From: Staphylococcus intermedius NCTC 11048
GTDB taxonomy: Bacteria; Bacillota; Bacilli; Staphylococcales; Staphylococcaceae
Assembly (NCBI RefSeq): GCF_002902385.1
Contig: NZ_PPQH01000031.1
Location: 1 to 36,585, forward strand
Length of the DNA: 36,585 bases
Direction of reading: 5' to 3'
Shown: positions 9,695 to 16,917 of the stretch, piece after piece
How the letters are laid out: the number at the start of each line of letters is the position of its first letter
How positions within the stretch are numbered: position 1 is the first letter of the stretch
Made by a program: the position numbers and the translations under genes
Notes under the pieces: generated by a model
Seen by the model: the letters and a program-made list of their open reading frames with translations, nothing else
Database searches by the model: none
Told to the model about the DNA's origin: nothing

Positions 9695-9811
9695 TCACAT
9701 CAACGACTCACCTTTGCAGATGTAAACTTTTTAGGATGGCTGATTGGAAGTATCTTATTTGGTGTGATGGCCTACTTTTTAGCTAAAAGTAAAATGACTA
9801 TAGAGCAATAG
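9695..9811 (+). pseudogene. Possible remnant of a small membrane protein
   Basis: One frame reads ISHQRLTFADVNFLGWLI then GSILFGVMAYFLAKSKMTIEQ and a stop at 9809. This looks like the C-terminal transmembrane helix and positive tail of a small membrane protein, but there is no start codon with a ribosome site and a terminator hairpin overlaps its upstream side. It is in frame with the gene at 9320 but separated from it by tandem TAA stops. Weak evidence; it could be chance. Confidence 0.25.
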
Positions 9812-9832
9812 ACCATTCAAAAACAACATCAA

Positions 9833-9868
9833 AAAAAGAGCCTAGGCCATAGCACCTAAGCTCTTTTT
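9833..9868. terminator. Bidirectional terminator at the end of the mhq operon
   Basis: AAAAAGAGCCTAGG at 9833-9846 and CCTAAGCTCTTTTT at 9855-9868 form a stem with A/T tracts on both sides. It lies 5 bp beyond the mhqD stop and would end leftward transcription of the mhq genes. Confidence 0.85.
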
Positions 9869-9873
9869 CATAC

Positions 9874-10461
9874 TTATAATGTTTCTTTCGCTACTAATAC
9901 TGTAGCTTGGTTTAATTCGTGACTGTTAACCCAGTACTCAGTAACTTCAGCACCGCGGTCTTTGAAGATAGCGCGGACATATTCACTTGCTTCAACAGGT
10001 ACGATTGGGTCGTTTTTACCCATTGAAAGGTATACAGATTTACCTGATAAGTCAAGATCTTCTGGTACATCTAATGGGTAAAGTGGTGCGAATAATAAGC
10101 CTTTTTTGTATGGCATGTTTTCGTTTAACATGAGGCTAATCGCAATGTTTGAGCCGTTTGAGAAGCCCACTAATACCACTTTATCTAAGTCAAAATTGTA
10201 TTGGTCAGCTGCACTTTCAAGGAATTCGTGCAATTCAGTTGTTCTAAATTTCAAGTCTTCAACGTCATATTGGCCTTCACCGTGACGTTTGAAGAAGCGG
10301 TTCATACCGTTTTCTGATACGTTACCACGGACACCTAAAACGTTGTAAGTGGGGTCTAAAATTTCTGCCAATGGTATTAAGTCGTTTTCATCTCCACCTG
10401 TACCGTGTAAGAATACGAATGTTGGTTTTGATGGTTCACCTTGTTTAAAAATGTGTTTCAT
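9874..10461 (-). CDS. mhqD: Carboxylesterase/phospholipase-type alpha/beta hydrolase, MhqD-like
   Basis: A 195-residue serine hydrolase. The oxyanion segment FLHGTGGDENDL lies near residues 18-29, the nucleophile elbow GFSNGSN near 99-105, the acid region GKNDPIVP near 153-160 and the C-terminal VNSHELN supplies the histidine. This matches the MhqD/phospholipase-carboxylesterase group, whose S. aureus and B. subtilis members are induced by quinones and aldehydes under MhqR control. It is the last gene of the leftward operon, 21 bp after the flavin-reductase-like gene, with its own AAAGAGGTG ribosome site. The true substrate is not known from sequence. Confidence 0.85.
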   Translation of the reverse strand: MKHIFKQGEPSKPTFVFLHGTGGDENDLIPLAEILDPTYNVLGVRGNVSENGMNRFFKRHGEGQYDVEDLKFRTTELHEFLESAADQYNFDLDKVVLVGFSNGSNIAISLMLNENMPYKKGLLFAPLYPLDVPEDLDLSGKSVYLSMGKNDPIVPVEASEYVRAIFKDRGAEVTEYWVNSHELNQATVLVAKETL

Positions 10462-10482
10462 AACGTTTCACCTCTTTTATGA

Positions 10483-11100
10483 TTATCTCGGTCTTTCGAT
10501 TGTAAATGTTTCGCCTAAACGTGCATAGTCATCACCAGCAAGTCGGCTTACGGGCTTAATGTTTTCTACGTCTACATACCCTTTTTCGAGATCAAATAAA
10601 TCCTCATCTATATAAACTTTTTGAATTTCAAGTAATAACAAATCATTTGTGTTTTCATTACGATCATTTTTAATTTCAACGTGTTCATAGAGTTTGACTT
10701 CAAATCGGATACTGCTCTCATTCAAACTCGGAACGTTGACCATTTCTGAATCTGTCGTTGTAAATGTTGTATGATCCAATTCACTTTCATCAGGAGGTAG
10801 CAGAGCAGCCGTTTGATTTGCATTCACAACGTTATCTTCAGTGACGACATGCACGACTGCTTCTTTCGTCGTTAAGATATTGCGCGCAGTATCTTTCATC
10901 TCGCCCTCTTTACGATTGACTGCTACCGATAATAGTGCCGGTTCTGAAGCGACAATATTGAAAAAGCTGAACGGTGCAATGTTGAGAAGACCTTCCTCAG
11001 ACTGACTTGTAATCAATGCGATAGGTCGAGGTACAACAGAACCGATTAAAAATTTATACATTTGTTGCTTGGATAATTCAGATGCGTAAAAAGCGTACAT
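10483..11100 (-). CDS. Flavin reductase-like FMN-binding split-barrel protein
   Basis: A 205-residue protein of the flavin-reductase-like family. Family features are GSVVPRPIALITSQSEEGLLNIAPFSFFNIVASEPALLSVAV near residues 21-62, which includes the FMN-contacting region, and the later conserved PVSRLAGDDYARLGE near the C-terminus. Such proteins bind FMN and reduce or use flavin, and some act as oxidoreductases. It lies between mhqE and mhqD with short gaps (45 and 21 bp), so it is very probably part of the quinone-stress operon. In S. aureus, as I recall, mhqE and mhqD are adjacent, so this gene is an extra member here. A role in reductive handling of quinones or flavin supply is inference. 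Confidence 0.85.
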   Translation of the reverse strand: MYAFYASELSKQQMYKFLIGSVVPRPIALITSQSEEGLLNIAPFSFFNIVASEPALLSVAVNRKEGEMKDTARNILTTKEAVVHVVTEDNVVNANQTAALLPPDESELDHTTFTTTDSEMVNVPSLNESSIRFEVKLYEHVEIKNDRNENTNDLLLLEIQKVYIDEDLFDLEKGYVDVENIKPVSRLAGDDYARLGETFTIERPR

Positions 11101-11145
11101 GGTAGCCCTCCATTCTCATATCACTGCTTCACACGAATGATGATC

Positions 11146-12108
11146 TTATTTTGTGCTACGTGTTGTGTCGAATGGGCGTACTTCAGATTCGATGTACTCT
11201 CTTTGATCTTCTAAGAATGGTGGTAATGATAATGATTCACCTAAAGTTTCATATGGTTCGTCACCCATGAATCCCGGACCATCAGTTGAAAGTTCGATTA
11301 AGATGTGACCAACGCGAGTGTAAAGTGCTTTGAAGTAGAAACGATCTACAATACCAGAGCTTCTTACACCTAATTCATTGTATCTTTCAAACCATTCTTC
11401 AATTGCTTCGTCATTTTCTACACGGAATGAAACGTGATGCACTTGACCATAACCTGGACGGCTTTCTTTTGTTTCATCTTTACGTAAGATCACTTGACCG
11501 CCGTTACCACCTTTACCAACTTCTAAAAGTGTTACGTCTGCTTCTTCTTTAACTGGTTTCATACCATAAAGTTCCATTAAGGCTTGTTTGAACTCATCGT
11601 AGTAGCTGACTGTAATTTCGATTGGACCTAAACCGTAAATGGCTTTGTCTTCAGGTACAGGACCATTTTTCCATGCAACACCTGGTTCAACACCTGAGTT
11701 ATTTTCATCTGAGAAGAGTTGGTATCTTTGACCGTCTTCTTCTTCAAAACGTAAAACTTTAGTACCGAATACTGTGTCGATATCGTCGTGTTTGACGCCA
11801 AACTCTTCGAAACGTGCTTTGTAGTATTCTAATGCAGCATCGTTTGGTACACGGAAACCAGTACGGCTAATTGAGTTTGTACCTGGAGCACCTTTAGGGT
11901 TATTTGGGAAATCAAAGAATGTCATATCTGTACCAGCGTTACCTTCATCATCAGCGAAGAAAGTGTGGTACGTATAAATGTCATCTTGGTTTACTGTTTT
12001 TTTAACAAGTCTCATACCGAGTACATCAGTAAAGAAGTGATAGTTACGTTCTGCGTTATCTGTCATTGCTGTTACGTGGTGGATACCTTTTAATGGATAT
12101 TGTTTCAT
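11146..12108 (-). CDS. mhqE: Ring-cleaving dioxygenase of the glyoxalase fold, MhqE-like
   Basis: A 320-residue vicinal-oxygen-chelate protein with two modules. The first begins KGIHHVTAMTDNAERNYHFFTDVLGMRLVKKTVNQDD and holds the first metal histidine; the second contains GQVHHVSFRVENDEAIEEW with a further histidine pair; a late acidic ligand is probable at HILIELSTDGPGF. This pattern and length match MhqE/MhqO-type dioxygenases, which are thought to cleave hydroquinone rings and detoxify quinones. The ATG is preceded by a GGGAG site. A palindrome with a TTCGAA core lies in the 87-bp gap to mhqR, so it may also have its own promoter. Confidence 0.88.
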   Translation of the reverse strand: MKQYPLKGIHHVTAMTDNAERNYHFFTDVLGMRLVKKTVNQDDIYTYHTFFADDEGNAGTDMTFFDFPNNPKGAPGTNSISRTGFRVPNDAALEYYKARFEEFGVKHDDIDTVFGTKVLRFEEEDGQRYQLFSDENNSGVEPGVAWKNGPVPEDKAIYGLGPIEITVSYYDEFKQALMELYGMKPVKEEADVTLLEVGKGGNGGQVILRKDETKESRPGYGQVHHVSFRVENDEAIEEWFERYNELGVRSSGIVDRFYFKALYTRVGHILIELSTDGPGFMGDEPYETLGESLSLPPFLEDQREYIESEVRPFDTTRSTK

Positions 12109-12146
12109 TTTTAAAAACTCCCTTTTTTTAATAAATAATTTCTCTC

Positions 12147-12158
12147 TAATTCGAACTA
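12147..12158 (-). promoter_or_regulatory. Candidate second MhqR-type site before mhqE
   Basis: TAATTCGAACTA is a 10-of-12 palindrome sharing the TTCGAA core with the operator before mhqR. It lies about 40 bp upstream of the mhqE start. Similarity is partial; it could instead be the remains of a duplicated operator. Confidence 0.35.
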
Positions 12159-12195
12159 ATTACTGTGTCAAATAAAAGCACACGTCGTCAATGCG

Positions 12196-12624
12196 TTATT
12201 GCTGTTGTGTACTTAATGTTTTTAACACTTGTTGTAATGTGTTCAATTCTTCATCTGTGAGTACTGAAAAAACCTTTTCAATGGCTTGTGCATGTTCTGG
12301 GAAAACCTTTTCCATGAGCTGCTGGCCTTTGTCAGTCAGAGCTGCATAACTTACACGTCGATCTTTTTCACATTGTCGGCGTTTTAAATATCCTTTTTGT
12401 TCTAAAGAGTTAACGACATAAGTTGTACTGCTACTGGCAATCAAAATGCGTTCTTGAATCCGTTGAATGCTTTGTTCGCCCTTATTGTACAAAAGTTCAA
12501 GTACCGCGAACGCTGTGACACTGAGTCCATACGATTTGACATCATTGCGAATCACTTTATCCATCATATCATTCGTTCGTTTGATGCCAATCAAAGTTTT
12601 GAGTGCCATTTCTGTTCTTGTCAA
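12196..12624 (-). CDS. mhqR: MarR-family transcriptional repressor MhqR
   Basis: A 142-residue winged-helix repressor. The recognition region IQRIQERILIASSSTTYVVNSLEQKGYLKRRQCEKDRRVSYAALTDKGQQLM (about 55-106) is typical of MarR proteins, with the DRR wing motif. Homologues repress quinone-detoxification genes and release DNA when modified by quinones. The start is a TTG at 12622-12624, chosen because AGGAGG lies 9-10 nt upstream; the next ATG is 15 nt further in and too far from it. It is the promoter-proximal gene of the leftward mhqR-mhqE-flavin reductase-mhqD cluster and is probably self-repressed through the palindrome at 12642-12659. Confidence 0.88.
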   Translation of the reverse strand: MTRTEMALKTLIGIKRTNDMMDKVIRNDVKSYGLSVTAFAVLELLYNKGEQSIQRIQERILIASSSTTYVVNSLEQKGYLKRRQCEKDRRVSYAALTDKGQQLMEKVFPEHAQAIEKVFSVLTDEELNTLQQVLKTLSTQQQ

Positions 12625-12641
12625 ATGCCAACACCTCCTTT

Positions 12642-12688
12642 TATTTCGAATTCGAGATAATTATAACGTGGATAGAAAACTTTGTAAA
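12642..12688 (-). promoter_or_regulatory. mhqR promoter with overlapping operator
   Basis: On the minus strand TTTACA (complement at 12683-12688) and TATAAT (12660-12665) are 17 bp apart, a near-ideal promoter. Directly downstream, 12642-12659 reads TATTTCGAATTCGAGATA on the plus strand, a 9+9 inverted repeat with one mismatch, placed over the expected start site where a bound repressor would block initiation. It resembles the MhqR operator known from B. subtilis and S. aureus, as I recall. Confidence 0.8.
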
Positions 12689-12726
12689 GCATTAAGTTTA
12701 ATTTTTATACCATGTAGGTCAAATCC

Positions 12727-12755
12727 TTTGATAAGCGGTGTGAAATAGCTATAAT
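12727..12755 (+). promoter_or_regulatory. Promoter of the GNAT-like gene
   Basis: TTTGAT at 12727-12732 and TATAAT at 12750-12755 with a 17-bp spacer, about 30 bp before the GNAT-like gene's ribosome site. Confidence 0.7.
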
Positions 12756-12794
12756 AAGCTTGTACGATAATGATACGAGGAGGCGTAAAAAATT

Positions 12795-13070
12795 ATGGCA
12801 GAAATTAAAAAGGGCAATAACAAGTACTATGTAGGAGAATCTGAAAGCAATCCTGAGGCAATCATGACTTACGTACCAGGAAACACTCAAATTATCATCG
12901 ACCATACAATTGTTGGTGACGCATTAAGAGGGCAAGGTGTAGGAAAACAATTAGTAGAAGCGGCTGTTAAAGATGCGCGTGAAAATAACTTCAAAATTTT
13001 CGCGACATGTCCATTTGCGAAAAGCGTATTAGAAAAAACAACAGAATATCATGACGTATACGGTGGCTAA
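12795..13070 (+). CDS. Small GNAT-like acetyltransferase domain protein (YjdJ type)
   Basis: A 91-residue single-domain protein. The segment LRGQGVGKQLVEAAVKDARENNFKIFATCPFAKSVLEK (about 43-80) has the acetyl-CoA phosphate-binding pattern (RGQGVGKxLV) of the short GNAT subgroup found in many bacteria. The usual N-terminal part of GNAT enzymes is missing, as is normal for this subgroup. The substrate is unknown. ATG follows GAGGAGG. It is monocistronic, between its own promoter and a terminator. Confidence 0.85.
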   Translation: MAEIKKGNNKYYVGESESNPEAIMTYVPGNTQIIIDHTIVGDALRGQGVGKQLVEAAVKDARENNFKIFATCPFAKSVLEKTTEYHDVYGG

Positions 13071-13095
13071 TCCCGTATCGAACAAATGAGCATGA

Positions 13096-13137
13096 AAAAA
13101 GAGGCTGAGGATGATTGATAATCGTCCCAGCCTCTTC
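13096..13137 (+). terminator. Terminator with GAGGCTG arms after the GNAT-like gene
   Basis: AAAAGAGGCTG around 13097-13107 pairs with CAGCCTCTT at 13128-13136. It belongs to the same GAGGCTGGGAC-type family as the repeats at 1-105 and 18338. Confidence 0.7.
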
Positions 13138-13202
13138 ATATTTTAGAGAGAAATATAATAATGTCACCTTATGAAGTTATAAAAAATGATGTTTAACTTC
13201 CT

Positions 13203-14120
13203 TTAATGCGCATATGGCATTTTTTGAATTTGGTTCGCATCCATTTTTAATGGGACATGGAAGTGATGGCAATTTTCCCAAGATAAATGTGATTTAAAAA
13301 TCTCGAAGCCTTGATTGAAAAATGTTGAAAGTGTATCAAGCGTTTCAGGCGTCATCGATTTCATTTCATAAATCAATTCGGTCAATTGTTGATCAAAATA
13401 TGCATCTTCAATAAGCGGTTGATCGAATGTGAAGTCTTTATCAACGAAAGGATAAGGTAAAATGAAGAACGTTGGACCTTCGAAGCGGTCGTCGCCAAAC
13501 CAGAAACCAAATTCGATAAAGTGTTCATCAAACGCTGCATACTCAATGACTTGGTTTGGTTCGAACATTTCATGGAATGAGTTGTAATGCACTAAACATG
13601 AAATGTCAAAAGTGCCCCAGAAAAGGCCAGGTTTCATTTTACGTGCGCGATACGGTGCAATGAAATATTGAAGTGCACGTGTCGTAAATGACATTAATTT
13701 TAACACTTCTGTACTAATTGCTTCATTGTAATGGCAGTGTTGCGTATCTTCAGAAAATACAGTCGTATCTGCGACTTCTTGTGGGCGTTCATTAATTGTG
13801 ACTTCGATACCATGACGATGTAACGCGTCTTGAATTTGTTCATAGTAACTTTGAATTGTTACACCATTTTTTAGTGGGATTTCTTCTTCACCATTGCTTG
13901 TTTCAATTAAAATGATGTGCTTCACTAAATTGACACTCACGCTATATGAAGCGGATTGATAAAACAAAAGCCCTGTCGAGAAACCTGTCGTTGTAATATC
14001 TAATACCACGTGCGCCCATTGTGGTTCTTGGAAGGCACTGGCAAGTTTATGTTTACCTAAAATTTGTGCTATACGGTGAAGCGTCTCTTTTTCGTCTTTC
14101 CATTCTGCAAGTTTTAACAT
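13203..14120 (-). CDS. DUF5996 family protein
   Basis: A 305-residue cytosolic protein of unknown function. Conserved-looking stretches include LAEWKDEKETLHRIAQILGKHKL at the N-terminus, GLFWGTFDISC and FEFGFWFGDDRFEGPTFFILPYPF-type sequence in the middle; this set is what I recall for the DUF5996 family. No signal peptide or membrane helix is visible. The ATG at 14118-14120 is preceded by TTGGAGG; an in-frame start 22 codons upstream lacks a ribosome site. It is alone, convergent with the GNAT-like gene and divergent from cstA. Confidence 0.72.
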   Translation of the reverse strand: MLKLAEWKDEKETLHRIAQILGKHKLASAFQEPQWAHVVLDITTTGFSTGLLFYQSASYSVSVNLVKHIILIETSNGEEEIPLKNGVTIQSYYEQIQDALHRHGIEVTINERPQEVADTTVFSEDTQHCHYNEAISTEVLKLMSFTTRALQYFIAPYRARKMKPGLFWGTFDISCLVHYNSFHEMFEPNQVIEYAAFDEHFIEFGFWFGDDRFEGPTFFILPYPFVDKDFTFDQPLIEDAYFDQQLTELIYEMKSMTPETLDTLSTFFNQGFEIFKSHLSWENCHHFHVPLKMDANQIQKMPYAH

Positions 14121-14512
14121 AATAAAAACCTCCAATTTCGATATCGTCGTCATTTCATATGACTGTGTGAAATATGAATCGTTCAATTTGTATGATTAAA
14201 TTTTTAAACTACCTAAAAATAATGCATGTACAAGTCTATATCATTTTATAACAAGAGCTACCGTTAAGCTACTGAGACGTTGAGAATTAAGAGAACGGTC
14301 ACAATTAATTGGGTGGATGATCTCGTTGTTGTTTGTGGCTCTGTAGTCAAATTTTGTATGAGCTATTTACTATAAGAAATCACTTAAGCACTAAATTTTG
14401 AAAAATAAAAATTGTGACAGTATTGTGAATTTTAAGTATATAAAGTAAAATAAAGAAAGCGCTTACATTAAGTGTATTTAAGGGATGTATTTCAAAATAA
14501 GGGGGATGCTGT
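14121..14512 (+). promoter_or_regulatory. Regulatory region of cstA with a cre site
   Basis: This gap holds a cre-like sequence at 14454-14469 (AAGAAAGCGCTTACAT), close to the catabolite-control consensus WTGNAANCGNWNNCW. Upstream are promoter-like elements TTGTGA at 14413-14418 and an AT-rich TATATAAAG around 14438-14446, with imperfect spacing. The cre lies downstream of the likely start site and about 45 bp before the gene, where CcpA usually acts as a roadblock. No gene or clear terminator was seen in 14187-14400. Confidence 0.6.
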
Positions 14513-15952
14513 ATGATTACGTTTTTAGTGTCTATCGTGTTACTCGTTCTAGGTTACTTTACGTATGGCAAGTACATTGAGAAAATGTTCGGTCCACAAT
14601 ATGATCGTCCAACACCAGCGCATAATCAAAGGGATAATGTGGATTTTGTACCAATGAAAACTTCATCTAATGCATTAATTCAGTTATTGAATATTGCTGG
14701 GGTGGGTCCGATTTTTGGTCCTATTTTGGGTGCACTTTATGGTCCGGTGGCATTTTTATGGATTGTATTTGGGTGTATTTTTGCAGGGGCCGTTCATGAT
14801 TATTTGACAGGGATGATCTCTATTCGAAATCGTGGTGCCCATTTACCGATATTAGCTGGGAAGTTTTTAGGACCAGCAATGAAGCATGTCGTGAATATTT
14901 TTACATTGCTTTTATTATTACTGACGGGAACTGTTTTTGTAACAAGCCCTGCATTATTGTTACATAACTTAATGCACGGACGAGTTGCATTAGGTATCAT
15001 TATCTTTGTTATTTTCGTATATTACATTTTATCTACTGTATTACCGATTGATAAAATTATTGGACGTATTTATCCGGTTTTTGGAGCGTTGCTTGTATTG
15101 AGTGCGGTAGGGGTCGGTTTTCGTTTAATTCAAACCGGTGCGCCGATTCCAGAATTAACCTTTGAAAATATGCACCCTGCCCATGCGCCAATTTTCCCAT
15201 TACTATTTTTTACGATTACTTGTGGCGCATTATCTGGTTTTCATGCGACACAATCACCTATTATTTCTCGCACAACGAATCAAGAGAAAAATGGACGTAC
15301 AATTTTTTACGGTATGATGATTGCTGAAGGGATTATTGCGATGATTTGGGCAGCAGCAGCGATGAGTCTGTTTGGTAGTTACGGTGGCTTACAGGCTGTA
15401 CTTGCAAAAGGTCAAGCGGCACTCGTTGTAAGTGAAGCGTCGACAATGTTACTCGGCTCAGTATTTGGAACAATTGCGGTGCTAGGTGTCATTGTATTAC
15501 CAATTACGAGTGGTGACACGTCATTCCGTAGTGCACGGATGATTATTGCAGATTACATTAATTTAGACCAAAAAGCATTCAGTAAACGCTTTTTAGTCGC
15601 TATTCCACTATTTGTAATGAGCTTTGTACTGACACAAGTAGATTTCACAGTGTTATGGCGCTATTTCTCATGGGCAAACCAAACAACGGCAGCAGTCGCA
15701 TTGTGGGTTGGTGCGATGTATTTAATGATTGCTAAGAAAAACTTCTGGGTGGCACTTATTCCTGCTACATTCATGACATGGAATTTGTTCACTTACATTT
15801 TAAGTCAGCCAATTGGATTCGGGTTGGACTTGAACTTAAGTTACGGATTAGCGGTATGTTGTACATGTGCTTGGGTGGGTTATTTCTTCTACCAATACCG
15901 CAAAATCACAGGAGTTCAGACGTTCCAGTTGGATTATCCGATTAAAACGTGA
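14513..15952 (+). CDS. cstA: CstA-family carbon starvation protein (peptide/pyruvate-type transporter)
   Basis: A 479-residue polytopic membrane protein with roughly a dozen hydrophobic segments. Family landmarks are LLNIAGVGPIFGPILGALYGP and FAGAVHDYLTGMISIRNRG near the start and FFTITCGALSGFHATQSPIISRTT in the middle, which identify the CstA family. Members import peptides or pyruvate when carbon is scarce. The protein is the short Gram-positive form compared with about 700 residues for E. coli CstA. ATG follows AAGGGGG. Control by CcpA is supported by the cre site just upstream, consistent with a starvation role. The true substrate cannot be read from the sequence. Confidence 0.88.
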   Translation: MITFLVSIVLLVLGYFTYGKYIEKMFGPQYDRPTPAHNQRDNVDFVPMKTSSNALIQLLNIAGVGPIFGPILGALYGPVAFLWIVFGCIFAGAVHDYLTGMISIRNRGAHLPILAGKFLGPAMKHVVNIFTLLLLLLTGTVFVTSPALLLHNLMHGRVALGIIIFVIFVYYILSTVLPIDKIIGRIYPVFGALLVLSAVGVGFRLIQTGAPIPELTFENMHPAHAPIFPLLFFTITCGALSGFHATQSPIISRTTNQEKNGRTIFYGMMIAEGIIAMIWAAAAMSLFGSYGGLQAVLAKGQAALVVSEASTMLLGSVFGTIAVLGVIVLPITSGDTSFRSARMIIADYINLDQKAFSKRFLVAIPLFVMSFVLTQVDFTVLWRYFSWANQTTAAVALWVGAMYLMIAKKNFWVALIPATFMTWNLFTYILSQPIGFGLDLNLSYGLAVCCTCAWVGYFFYQYRKITGVQTFQLDYPIKT

Positions 15953-16291
15953 AGATAGGACGCTTGTCAAAATATTCATAATAAGTTTAAGAGGGCGTGC
16001 AGTCTTAAAAAATGGATTTTGAGTGATAAATATCTCAATAAATAATAAAATCCGAGGCTTTGTAATAATTAACACAAAAGTCTCGGATTTTTATTTTTAT
16101 GTTTGGTAATTTTAACTGTGTACTTTTTAGTTTATAGTTTTTATATTTTATGTTTAACCTAGGTTTTAGAATATTTTTAAATGAAGTATTTCATCATTTT
16201 ATATCGATAGTGATGATGACGATGAGAACATCTCTAAACAAATATCGAGTCAATAAAATGTTTTTCTAGCTCTTTTCTTGTCTTGATAAAA
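15953..16291 (+). terminator. cstA terminator and otherwise empty gap
   Basis: AAAATCCGAG at 16047-16056 pairs with CTCGGATTTT at 16082-16091, with an inner CTTTGT/ACACAAAAG pairing, followed by T-rich sequence. The stem also has an A tract on the left, so it may work in both directions. The rest of the gap (16100-16291) is very AT-rich and shows no recognisable gene. Confidence 0.75.
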
Positions 16292-16477
16292 TTAAGAAAA
16301 TAGGTCGTCTACTGTTGTGTCAAATAATTTTGCCAACTTAAACGCCAATGCTAATGTGGGATCGTACTTATTGTTTTCTATTGCATTAATAGTTTGTCTT
16401 GATACTTTCAATTTGTTACTCAATGTTTCTTGAGAGAATCCTTTTTGTTTTCTATACTCTTTAATTTTATTTTTCAT
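16292..16477 (-). CDS. Short XRE/Cro-type helix-turn-helix regulator
   Basis: A 61-residue protein that is little more than one DNA-binding domain: MKNKIKEYRKQKGFSQETLSNKLKVSRQTINAIENNKYDPTLALAFKLAKLFDTTVDDLF. The QETLSNKLKVSRQTINAIE segment is the helix-turn-helix. Such stand-alone YozG-like regulators typically repress their own operon. It follows the membrane protein at 16481 by 3 bp, so the two are co-transcribed. The 20-bp inverted repeat enclosing the promoter at 16837-16899 is a plausible target, by inference. Confidence 0.9.
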   Translation of the reverse strand: MKNKIKEYRKQKGFSQETLSNKLKVSRQTINAIENNKYDPTLALAFKLAKLFDTTVDDLFS

Positions 16478-16480
16478 AAT

Positions 16481-16819
16481 TTAACTCTTAGACGTATATT
16501 TTTTATTTGTAGTGAAGTAATTAAACACTACAATGACCAAAGCGACAAGCATAAAAAATATTTCCGGATATTGAGAAAACCAGGAATTTTCCATATGTGG
16601 TGACAAACCTATGACTCTAAGTAATAGTGTAAATAACATACAATAAATAATCCAAATAAAACTTTTAGCAAGTATTTCAATAAAAATTTTACTTTGTCTT
16701 TCGTCATATCTATCTTGTTTGCCCTTCATATCTAAAGTTTCTACAGGGAGATACTTTCTAGTTACAACCGTCCATAAGCAAGAAAAAACAAGAATAATAA
16801 TAAAAGGAATTAATTTCAT
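16481..16819 (-). CDS. Small membrane protein paired with the XRE regulator
   Basis: A 112-residue protein of unknown function with three hydrophobic helices (about 1-18, 46-66 and 84-101) and a polar stretch KGKQDRYDERQSKIFIEILAKS between the first two. The DERQ segment followed by a helix is typical of small membrane partners of XRE regulators (DUF2178/DUF3796-like). ATG at 16817-16819 follows a GAGGTG site; the frame extends 23 codons upstream but that part lies in the inverted repeat. First gene of the pair; context suggests a membrane protein whose level is set by the downstream repressor. Confidence 0.75.
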   Translation of the reverse strand: MKLIPFIIILVFSCLWTVVTRKYLPVETLDMKGKQDRYDERQSKIFIEILAKSFIWIIYCMLFTLLLRVIGLSPHMENSWFSQYPEIFFMLVALVIVVFNYFTTNKKYTSKS

Positions 16820-16836
16820 AATCACACCTCGTAAAT

Positions 16837-16899
16837 GTAAAAAGTATTTGACATTTATAAGTGTAGAAATCTTTGGTAGAAATGTCAAATACTTTTTAC
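16837..16899 (-). promoter_or_regulatory. Perfect 20-bp inverted repeat enclosing the promoter of the XRE pair
   Basis: GTAAAAAGTATTTGACATTT at 16837-16856 is the exact complement of 16880-16899, with 23 bp between. On the minus strand the first-met arm contains TTGACA and, 17 bp on, TACACT, so the arms contain the -35 region and the early transcribed region. It could be an operator read by the XRE protein, or a hairpin in a transcript running on from mepA, which ends 18 bp away. The repeat is seen directly; its role is inferred. Confidence 0.75.
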
Positions 16900-16917
16900 A
16901 AAATAGCCTGTTTATTA

